Assembly (NCBI GenBank): GCA_028711405.1
Contig: JAQTSH010000113.1
Span: 1-5,746, forward strand
Reading direction: 5' to 3'
Origin: Methanoregula sp.
Lineage (GTDB): Archaea > Halobacteriota > Methanomicrobia > Methanomicrobiales > Methanospirillaceae
DNA: 5,746 nt
Every line of letters starts with the position of its first letter. The stretch's first letter is position 1. The translations under genes were made by a program, and so were the position numbers. The notes under the pieces were generated by a model. That model did no database searches and was not told the DNA's origin. It was given only the letters and a program-made list of their open reading frames with translations. Positions 1 through 4,533 of the stretch are shown here, one piece after another.

Positions 1-529
1 GGACCACCGGGACGATTCCGTCGTATTTGAACGTCTTTTCGATATCGTCCCATCGCGGGAGGATCGTTTTGAAGATCAGGTAATCATTGTCCTGCAGGAG
101 GAGAACATTCGTGTGCCCCCATTCCCGTGAGGTCGAGGATGAAGCGAACAACTTGTATTTTTCATCCGGGTAGAGGTACGGTTGCCCGATCGCTTGTTGC
201 ACGTCCGCACAGTACCAGTTGTTGTACTGGGCGATGTAGGTCTCATCGATCAGTACCTGGTTGGATGGTTGGGAGGTAGGAACGACCAGTCCGGTATAGA
301 CGGATGTGGGTACCGGGGTGGTTTTAGCGGTGGCGACGGTCACCGGTTCAACCGGGGCAGCGGTTGATCCCGGGGTCGGAGTGACCATGACCGTCACGTA
401 AATGATCTGGGGAGTGGGTGTACTGACGGGAGTCCTCGTGATCGATGACACGGTGTCCGTGCACCCGCTTGCGAGAATCGCCGCAATAAAGACAAGGGTC
501 AATGCCCCGCTCATCAGCCAGGATTTCAT
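1..529 (-). CDS. Secreted lipoprotein of unknown function, C-terminus cut off by the window edge
   Basis: I read this open frame directly: ATG at 529-527, no stop before base 1, 176 residues visible. Residues 1-22 form a signal peptide (MKSW start, hydrophobic ALTLVFIAAIL core) ending in LASGC, a lipobox-like site with Cys23 as the probable lipidated residue. Residues 24-90 are a low-complexity Thr/Pro/Val/Ser linker with TPTP-type repeats, probably holding the protein off the membrane. From about residue 92 a folded domain begins, rich in Tyr, Trp and Asp (QYNNWYCADV, then EKYKLFASSS, then NDYLIFKTIL); I do not recognise its family. This layout is common in extracytoplasmic proteins of Methanomicrobiales. 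No strong Shine-Dalgarno site is visible (CAGGGAAC lies just upstream). The gene is divergent from orc1, and the repeats lie in the shared upstream region. Existence as a gene is well supported; its role is unknown. Confidence 0.85.
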   Translation of the reverse strand, partial: MKSWLMSGALTLVFIAAILASGCTDTVSSITRTPVSTPTPQIIYVTVMVTPTPGSTAAPVEPVTVATAKTTPVPTSVYTGLVVPTSQPSNQVLIDETYIAQYNNWYCADVQQAIGQPYLYPDEKYKLFASSSTSREWGHTNVLLLQDNDYLIFKTILPRWDDIEKTFKYDGIVPVV

Positions 530-563
530 GATCTTGTTCCCTGTACTTCTTTCTTGTCGGATG

Positions 564-600
564 TGACGATAAATGTTCACATGCAACTGTGGCGGGAATC
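564..600 (+). repeat. Direct repeat copy 1, ORB-like box
   Basis: This 37-bp element begins TGACGATAAATGTTCACATG and ends TGTGGCGGGAATC. It matches the second copy at 621-658 with two substitutions and one single-base indel; the copies start 57 bp apart. Two conserved halves (GATAAATGTTCACATG and TGTGGCGGGAATC) are joined by the only variable bases, as expected of a bipartite protein-binding site. The G-run near the 3' side recalls the G-string of archaeal ORBs. The element is plain in the sequence; binding by Orc1 is inferred. Confidence 0.8.
566..577 (-). promoter_or_regulatory. Possible TATA element of the lipoprotein gene inside repeat copy 1
   Basis: On the minus strand the segment reads AACATTTATCGT. 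An archaeal TATA box here would put a transcription start near 545, about 16 bases before the lipoprotein ATG at 529. The element is embedded in repeat copy 1, so a protein bound to the repeat could block or recruit transcription factors. The match to a strong archaeal TATA box is only moderate. Confidence 0.3.
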
Positions 601-620
601 GGGCACTGCGGCGGATCGGG

Positions 621-658
621 TGATGATAAATGTTCACATGCGACCTGTGGCGGGAATC
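621..658 (+). repeat. Direct repeat copy 2, ORB-like box
   Basis: Second copy of the repeat at 564-600, in the same orientation, starting TGATGATAAATGTTCACATG and ending TGTGGCGGGAATC. It differs by C to T near the 5' end, plus one inserted base and one substitution in the central spacer. It is followed after two bases by the first opposite-facing CATGTG box at 661, so the elements are packed into about 130 bp. Confidence 0.8.
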
Positions 659-660
659 CT

Positions 661-695
661 CCGGAACATGTGCCGGGACACGCCCGGAACATGTG
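661..695 (-). repeat. Tandem CCGGAACATGTG boxes in opposite orientation to the 37/38-bp repeats
   Basis: The 12-mer CCGGAACATGTG occurs at 661-672 and again at 684-695, 23 bp apart, with the short inverted pair CCGGG/CCCGG between them. Read on the minus strand each contains CACATG, the same core as TTCACATG in the two plus-strand repeats, and the second extends to GCTCACATG (minus strand, 698-690). The region therefore has two plus-facing and two minus-facing CACATG cores, at 578, 635, 667 and 690. The homology beyond this core is weak. Confidence 0.6.
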
Positions 696-966
696 AGCAC
701 CATATACCGGATTATCCTGTTCCGGCGCGGAGCAATCGTGGGATCTTCCGCTTCCCGGCACTACCTGCCCGTTGATTTGATATGGTACCGAAACAACCCT
801 TTGACAAGCGAAGATGGGCACATCGGAGAGGGATCTGCTCGGTCGGTGCAGATGCGCGGCGGCAGGATTTCGTACCCGGCTACGGTAAAATGTGCAGGAT
901 ACCTGAATCCGTCCATGCGGATTTTTGTGAAGATGCCAAATGGGCAGTGCCGGGTAGTTCCGCGCA

Positions 967-1008
967 GTTCCGCTCACAAAAAAACGGCGTGAACGATTTA
1001 GCCGGAAC
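967..1008. repeat. Inverted repeat GTTCCG...CGGAAC around an A7 tract
   Basis: GTTCCG at 967-972 is the exact reverse complement of CGGAAC at 1003-1008. Inside lie TCAC (974-977) and GTGA (989-992), flanking an A7 run at 978-984. The CGGAAC half is shared with the CCGGAACATGTG boxes further upstream. The A-tract would be a plausible melting segment or bend. It lies just upstream of the orc1 promoter position, so it could be an autoregulatory operator. Confidence 0.4.
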
Positions 1009-1018
1009 ACAGATGCAG

Positions 1019-1026
1019 TTATTATC
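1019..1026 (+). promoter_or_regulatory. Possible TATA box of orc1/cdc6
   Basis: TTATTATC is centred about 27 bases before the orc1 ATG at 1050, where a TATA box would lie for a leaderless or nearly leaderless transcript. It shares TATTATC with the candidate mch TATA element. An AGAGG sequence at 1035-1039 could instead serve as a ribosome binding site, which would require an earlier transcription start. The two readings cannot be settled from sequence. Confidence 0.3.
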
Positions 1027-1049
1027 GATAAAAAGAGAGGATTACTAGG

Positions 1050-2177
1050 ATGACGATCAAGGATCTGCTGATGTGGGATGAGTCACTCTTCCGGGATTCC
1101 GACGCGTTCGAGTTCGATTACGTGCCGGATCAGTTCGAGTTCCGGGACACCCAGATGCGGGAACTCGCGTTCCAGATCCGACCCGCGCTCCGGGGCGGCA
1201 GACCCCTGAACACGGTCTGCAAAGGACTGCCTGGCACCGGAAAGACGACAAGCATCAAGAAGCTCTTTCTTGAGATTTCAGAATCCACGAAAAAAGTGGT
1301 GCCCGTCCATATCAACTGCCAGATCGACAACACCCGGTTCGCCATCCTCTCCCAAATCTACCGGAAACTCTCCGGGCATCATCCGCCGGCATCCGGCACA
1401 TCGTTCAAGCAGGTCTTCGATTCGATTGCCCGCATGATACAAGAGCAGGAGACCGTGCTGGTTGTGGCACTGGACGATGCAAACTACCTGCTTTACGAGA
1501 GCGAGATCAACCGGGTGCTCTACACGCTCCTGCGCTCCCATGAGTCGTATGAAGGTACCCGGATTGGTGTCATCGTGATCATCAGCGACATGGATGTTGA
1601 CATGACACAGGTGATCGATGCCCGGGTTGCCTCGGTCTTCCAGGCGACGGATATCTACTTTGCTCCCTACGGACCGGAGGAGGTCTACGAGATCCTCAAA
1701 CAGCGCGTGAACCAGGGATTCTTCCCGAACGTGATCAGTGACACCCTGCTCCGTGTGATTGTTGACTATACCGTGAACGCGGGGGATATCCGGGTCGGGC
1801 TCGATCTTCTCAAACGGGCGGCGCTGAATGCAGAACGGGCTACCCGGCGCCAGATTGAGCGCGAGGATATCTCGCAGGCGTTTGAAGTGTCCCGGTTTTT
1901 GCACCTTGCGCATACGATCAAATCTTTGACTGACGATGATCGGAAGGTCCTTTTAGCATTGGCTGAGATCAGTCCCACGATGACTGAAATGACGACTGGT
2001 GAGGCACATAAGGGCATCCATGAGACGGTGAAGATCGGGTATACCCGGTTCTATGAGATCGTGGAAAAACTGCATGCCCTCCGGATCCTTGATCTCCATT
2101 ACCGCGACGGGCGGGGCAGGACGCGCCTTGTTACTTTCCGCTATGAACCAACGAAGGTGATCGAGTATCTCCAGTGA
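1050..2177 (+). CDS. orc1/cdc6: Orc1/Cdc6-family replication initiator ATPase
   Basis: A 375-residue protein, a normal length for archaeal Orc1/Cdc6, which binds origin boxes and loads the MCM helicase. The AAA+ domain spans roughly residues 15-285. Walker A is GLPGTGKTT (59-67, Lys65); Walker B is VLVVALDDANYLL (136-148) with Asp142-Asp143 where most AAA+ proteins have Asp-Glu. Sensor 1 lies in IGVIVIISDMD (172-182). An arginine-finger-type segment is DARVASVF (190-197, Arg192) and sensor 2 is GDIRVGLDLLKRA (245-257, Arg248). Residues about 290-375 are the expected C-terminal winged-helix DNA-binding domain. The ATG at 1050 is chosen because the conserved N-terminus (FRDTQMREL, equivalent to the usual RE.Q...L segment) follows it and AGAGG lies nearby. 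Many archaea have two or more paralogues; I cannot say which one this is. Proximity to the repeats suggests it may recognise them. Confidence 0.95.
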   Translation: MTIKDLLMWDESLFRDSDAFEFDYVPDQFEFRDTQMRELAFQIRPALRGGRPLNTVCKGLPGTGKTTSIKKLFLEISESTKKVVPVHINCQIDNTRFAILSQIYRKLSGHHPPASGTSFKQVFDSIARMIQEQETVLVVALDDANYLLYESEINRVLYTLLRSHESYEGTRIGVIVIISDMDVDMTQVIDARVASVFQATDIYFAPYGPEEVYEILKQRVNQGFFPNVISDTLLRVIVDYTVNAGDIRVGLDLLKRAALNAERATRRQIEREDISQAFEVSRFLHLAHTIKSLTDDDRKVLLALAEISPTMTEMTTGEAHKGIHETVKIGYTRFYEIVEKLHALRILDLHYRDGRGRTRLVTFRYEPTKVIEYLQ

Positions 2178-2187
2178 GTCCTTGTGG

Positions 2188-2216
2188 GTTTTTCGGGTTG
2201 TCGGGATCTCTGTTTT
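2188..2216 (+). terminator. T-tract terminator after orc1/cdc6
   Basis: Two T5 runs, at about 2188-2192 and 2212-2216, follow the orc1 stop within 40 bases. Archaeal RNA polymerase terminates at such T-rich stretches without needing a hairpin. They separate orc1 from the mch promoter element that follows. Confidence 0.4.
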
Positions 2217-2225
2217 TCGGATTCT

Positions 2226-2240
2226 TTGAAAAATATTATC
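2226..2240 (+). promoter_or_regulatory. Probable BRE/TATA promoter of mch
   Basis: TTGAAAAATATTATC is an A-rich BRE-like segment followed by a TATA-like ATATTATC. Start of transcription would fall near 2260-2265, leaving a leader of about 16-20 bases containing CAGGGG (2266-2271), a possible weak ribosome binding site, before the ATG at 2281. This argues that mch has its own promoter rather than depending on orc1. Confidence 0.5.
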
Positions 2241-2280
2241 TGTATTGCAACCCTCTTTTTATGAGACAGGGGTTTTTGTT

Positions 2281-3228
2281 ATGCTGAGTGTTAACGAACT
2301 CGCACTTGAGATTTTTGATAATTTAGCCGAACTTGCAGAGGAGTTCAACGCGTCCTACCATGAACTGGACAATGGCGCACGTATCGTAGATTGTGGTGTG
2401 AGCACCCGCGGCGGGTATGCGGCGGGACGGGCATTTACCGAGATCTGCATGGGCGGTCTGGGTGAGGTCAACTTCCGCATGGGAAAGATCAAAGAGTTCC
2501 CGATGCCGTTTGTGGAGGTCAGTACCGATTTCCCGTCCATTGCGTGCCTTGGTGCGCAGAAAGCCGGCTGGACGGTAAAGGTGGGGAACTTCTTCGCAAT
2601 GGGGAGCGGTCCTGCGCGGGCGTTGTCCCTCAAGCCGAAGCACACCTATGAAGTGATCGAGTACGAGGATGACTATGATTGCGCGGTGATGTGTCTGGAG
2701 AGCGATCACCTGCCAAACGCCGAGGTCATGGAGAAGATTGCCGAAGAGTGCCATGTGGATGTGGCGAATGTCTGTGCGGTTGTTGCCCCGACGTCCTCAT
2801 TAGTGGGTTCGATCCAGGTGTCGGGTCGCTGTGTCGAGACGGCGATCTACAAGTTGAACGAGCTTGGGTTTGATACGAGAAAGATCGTCTCCGCGATGGG
2901 GACGGCTCCCGTGCCACCGGTCCGGGGACCGAAGCTTGCGATGGGTGTGACAAATGATGCGACCATCTATCACGGGCAGATCACCCTGACGATGAAAGCA
3001 CCGGAGATCAAGGAGTATCTTGAGAGGATCCCAAGCAACAAGTCGAAGGGGTACGGGAAGCCGTTCAATGATATCTTCAAGGAGGCAGGGTATGACTTCT
3101 ACAAGATCGATACGTCGCTCTTCTCTCCGGCTGAGGTTGTGATCAACGAGCTGTCGGAAGGCGCGGTGTATCACGTTGGTGCGGTCAATACTGACGTTAC
3201 CCTGAAGTCGTTTGGGTTCTTGAAATAA
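2281..3228 (+). CDS. mch: Methenyl-tetrahydromethanopterin cyclohydrolase
   Basis: Mch interconverts 5,10-methenyl-H4MPT and N5-formyl-H4MPT in the cytoplasm, a C1-carrier step of methanogenesis from CO2 (reversed when methyl groups are oxidised). From the ATG at 2281 the protein has 315 residues, normal for the family. Recognisable segments are STRGGYAAGRAFTEICMGGLG (41-61, diagnostic Gly-rich start), VGNFFAMGSGPARAL (101-115), the SGRCVETAIYKL segment (181-192) and GTAPVPPV (207-214). Arg183 and Glu186 fall exactly where I recall the catalytic pair of the Archaeoglobus enzyme. An in-frame TTG at 2245 would add 12 residues, but it overlaps the expected transcription-start region and the family starts at MLSVNE-like sequence, so I reject it. 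It is preceded by its own TATA element and followed by T-tracts, and has no pathway partner within the window. Confidence 0.97.
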   Translation: MLSVNELALEIFDNLAELAEEFNASYHELDNGARIVDCGVSTRGGYAAGRAFTEICMGGLGEVNFRMGKIKEFPMPFVEVSTDFPSIACLGAQKAGWTVKVGNFFAMGSGPARALSLKPKHTYEVIEYEDDYDCAVMCLESDHLPNAEVMEKIAEECHVDVANVCAVVAPTSSLVGSIQVSGRCVETAIYKLNELGFDTRKIVSAMGTAPVPPVRGPKLAMGVTNDATIYHGQITLTMKAPEIKEYLERIPSNKSKGYGKPFNDIFKEAGYDFYKIDTSLFSPAEVVINELSEGAVYHVGAVNTDVTLKSFGFLK

Positions 3229-3230
3229 TC

Positions 3231-3248
3231 TTTTTTTCCCGGTTTTTT
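3231..3248 (+). terminator. T-tract terminator of mch
   Basis: T7 (3231-3237) and T6 (3243-3248) lie directly after the TAA of mch, with further T6 and T5 runs near 3302-3315. Consecutive T-tracts are typical of strong archaeal intrinsic termination. Confidence 0.65.
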
Positions 3249-3329
3249 GTGGGGCGGTCTATCGGATTTCGTGTTTCGAGCGGAGCGCCGGGTGGAACCG
3301 GTTTTTTAGTTTTTGTCTTTGTGACTGGA

Positions 3330-3360
3330 GGGTCCGGGGGAATGGGGCGGAACCGGGGGG
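3330..3360 (+). other. G-quadruplex-forming motif
   Basis: Four G-tracts of 3, 5, 4 and 6 bases are separated by loops TCC, AAT and CGGAACC, satisfying the usual G3+N1-7 rule on the plus strand. Two more G5 tracts follow at 3382-3386 and 3388-3392. It lies about 100 bp after the mch stop, beyond the T-tracts. The motif is clear; whether it folds in the cell is unknown. Confidence 0.6.
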
Positions 3361-3381
3361 TGCAGGTTTCTGCCCGGAGGT

Positions 3382-3705
3382 GGGGGTGGGGGACCGCGCC
3401 GGTCCGGAGCCTGGGATCCCCCCTCCCCCCCAGGTAAAAAACGGCAGGGGTCCTGCGACCCCACCACCCGACCCGGACCGGGTGCCCCCCTCCCAAGGGT
3501 ACCTTGGGGGTACCCACCCCCCCTTTTCCGGAAGGGGTTTCACGACGGAGCGTCGTTCGGGTCGCTCGCCCGGAATGGGTAAACACCCGACCCCCGGGGA
3601 AAAGAGGGGTGGGGCAGACCCAGACCCCCCTTCCGGTCTGAGTGGGAGACCCCTGGTATGGTGCCGTTGGTAGTACCCCCCCCTCCGGGTACATTGGGTG
3701 GCACC
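3382..3705. repeat. Dense array of short hairpins in a G/C-homopolymer-rich noncoding block
   Basis: Nothing here looks coding. Short inverted repeats are packed nearly end to end: GGACCG/CGGTCC (3391-3405); a G5TG5 arm at 3382-3392 that can pair with the C6TC7 arm at 3418-3431; GCAGG/CCTGC (3444-3456) or GGGGTC/GACCCC (3447-3462); CACCCG/CGGGTG (3465-3484); CCCAAGG/CCTTGGG (3492-3508) or GGGTACC/GGTACCC (3497-3515); CCCCTT/AAGGGG (3520-3537); ACGACG/CGTCGT (3542-3556); GGGT/ACCC (3577-3588); CAGACC/GGTCTG (3621-3640); GTACCC/GGGTAC (3673-3692) nested in GGTGCC/GGCACC (3660-3705). Homopolymer runs of 5-7 G or C recur. High GC makes some chance pairing expected, but the density is high. It could be a structured RNA, a barrier between convergent transcription units, or a lineage-specific intergenic element. 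Confidence 0.6.
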
Positions 3706-3722
3706 CCCCCTATTTTCTGGAC

Positions 3723-3794
3723 GAGGATTCGGGTGGATACATCTTTACACTCATCAGATACAAAAGGTCTCCCCAACGAGACACTCGTATCCTC
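3723..3794. repeat. 72-nt inverted-repeat structure, possible small RNA
   Basis: GAGGATTCG (3723-3731) pairs with CGTATCCTC (3786-3794) except for one T-T mismatch, closing a 72-nt unit. Inside is a second stem, GTCTC/GAGAC (3767-3771/3778-3782), with a six-base loop. Composition here returns to ordinary levels, unlike the G/C-run block before it. On the minus strand a GTTTTTATGT (3830-3821) lies about 30 bases before GAGGATACGAG, the spacing of an archaeal TATA box to a transcript start. It has tRNA size but no T-arm consensus. RNA status is speculative. Confidence 0.3.
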
Positions 3795-3852
3795 TTAAGA
3801 ACTATCCGGTTTTCATCATGACATAAAAACATTGGAAGACTCGCTGTAGTGT

Positions 3853-3873
3853 GCCCGGGAAAAAGGATCGGGC
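3853..3873 (-). terminator. Possible terminator of the thrC/membrane-protein transcript
   Basis: GCCCG (3853-3857) and CGGGC (3869-3873) form a perfect 5-bp stem, 25-45 bases beyond the stop of the membrane-protein gene. On the minus strand the loop holds a T5 run, and another T5 follows at 3829-3825. Archaeal termination depends mainly on the T-tracts. Confidence 0.35.
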
Positions 3874-3897
3874 GTTTCTGTTCACCCCCGCATCCCC

Positions 3898-4533
3898 TCA
3901 CTTCGGTTTATTCCTCATGAGCAGGTATGGCAGCAGCAACGCGATCGCGATAATGATCATAAAATTCCCAAACAGGTAGAGGAGTTGCTCCCGGCTCTGC
4001 GTATAGAACCGGAGATCAATGGAGGTCGAACGGTTCCAGGTCAATAGCGTGGAATTATCCGCGTTGCGGGTGACATTCGCACCCAGGCTGATTCCGGCAA
4101 GCAACGGATTTCTCACGTCAAACTCCTGTGGCAGCGTGACACTGACGTTATAGGCTTTTTTGAAATTTGCCTGCAGGTGGTTGTCCCGCAGCGGCGCCAT
4201 GTATGAGATCGTGTAGTTGCCCTTCGGGAAAGTGATGTACGGCGGACTTCCCCACTGGGTGCTCCAGTTGAAGGTACACGGTGAACAATTGCCCGAAAGT
4301 ACGATATTGCCGGCGCTCACCGGCACGTTCTCGCCCAGCAACCCGACATCCGAGAACTCGTACTGTGCCGCATCGCTGATCTGCACCGAAGCGTTATACG
4401 CCGTCCCGTTGGGCAACACCGTATACTCCGCCGACAGGGCTCCTGCGGGGCAGAGCACGGCAAGCGTGATTACAAGTGCAGCGCAGAGAGTAACGAAGGC
4501 AAATCTGCATCGATCTCGATCGGGGGTTCGCAT
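3898..4533 (-). CDS. Type I membrane protein with extracytoplasmic domain, unknown function
   Basis: A 211-residue protein. Residues 1-35 are a signal peptide: Arg-rich n-region (Arg2, 6, 8, 10), a hydrophobic core about 11-28, and a probable cleavage after ALSA. The exported domain (36-185) has eight N-X-S/T sequons (Asn42, 47, 89, 106, 129, 153, 160, 167), pointing to N-glycosylation, and a CSPC pair (Cys83, Cys86) that could form a disulfide or bind metal. Residues 187-205 (LFGNFMIIIAIALLLPYLL) form one transmembrane helix followed by RNKPK, giving an outside N-terminus and cytoplasmic tail. It reminds me of uncharacterised archaeal DUF5803-type proteins, but I am not sure. GGTGAT sits six bases before the ATG, supporting this start even though it overlaps the thrC 3' end by 64 bp. 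It is very likely co-transcribed with thrC. Confidence 0.88.
   Translation of the reverse strand: MRTPDRDRCRFAFVTLCAALVITLAVLCPAGALSAEYTVLPNGTAYNASVQISDAAQYEFSDVGLLGENVPVSAGNIVLSGNCSPCTFNWSTQWGSPPYITFPKGNYTISYMAPLRDNHLQANFKKAYNVSVTLPQEFDVRNPLLAGISLGANVTRNADNSTLLTWNRSTSIDLRFYTQSREQLLYLFGNFMIIIAIALLLPYLLMRNKPK

Larger units (their letters stand above)
530..1049. other. Divergent intergenic region upstream of orc1/cdc6: candidate replication origin
   Basis: This 520-bp stretch between the divergent lipoprotein gene and orc1/cdc6 holds no convincing gene. It contains two plus-strand direct repeats (564-600, 621-658), two opposite-facing CATGTG boxes (661-672, 684-695) and an inverted repeat around an A7 tract (967-1008). 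Archaeal origins are typically next to an orc1/cdc6 gene and carry origin recognition boxes (ORBs) in opposed orientation around an easily melted segment. The arrangement fits, and the repeat core (TTC, then TG.AA, then a G-run) loosely resembles the ORB consensus as I remember it. Origin function is inferred; an alternative is an operator region controlling the divergent genes. Confidence 0.45.

Noticed and set aside
564..695. Possible CRISPR array
   Set aside because: Only two long copies with a gap of about 20 bases, no regular spacers, no cas genes; the other boxes face the opposite way.
348..1010. 220-residue minus-strand open frame
   Set aside because: It overlaps the lipoprotein signal region in another frame and contains the nucleotide repeats translated as repeated peptides; composition is Arg/Pro/His-rich and matches no family.
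782..1048. 88-residue plus-strand open frame ending one base before orc1
   Set aside because: Tight spacing is suggestive, but there is no ribosome binding site, no recognisable domain and no codon-like character; it covers the likely orc1 promoter.
2245..2280. TTG start extending mch by 12 residues
   Set aside because: It lies where the transcript start is expected, lacks a ribosome binding site, and the family begins at the ATG at 2281.
3197..3694. Several open frames on both strands in the G/C-run block
   Set aside because: They are Gly/Pro/Arg-rich by-products of homopolymer runs, mutually overlapping, without start signals.
3723..3794. tRNA or C/D box RNA reading of the 72-nt structure
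   Set aside because: No GGTTC-type T-arm, no anticodon arm of proper size and no CCA-compatible acceptor pairing; a TGATGA on the minus strand lacks correctly placed partner boxes.
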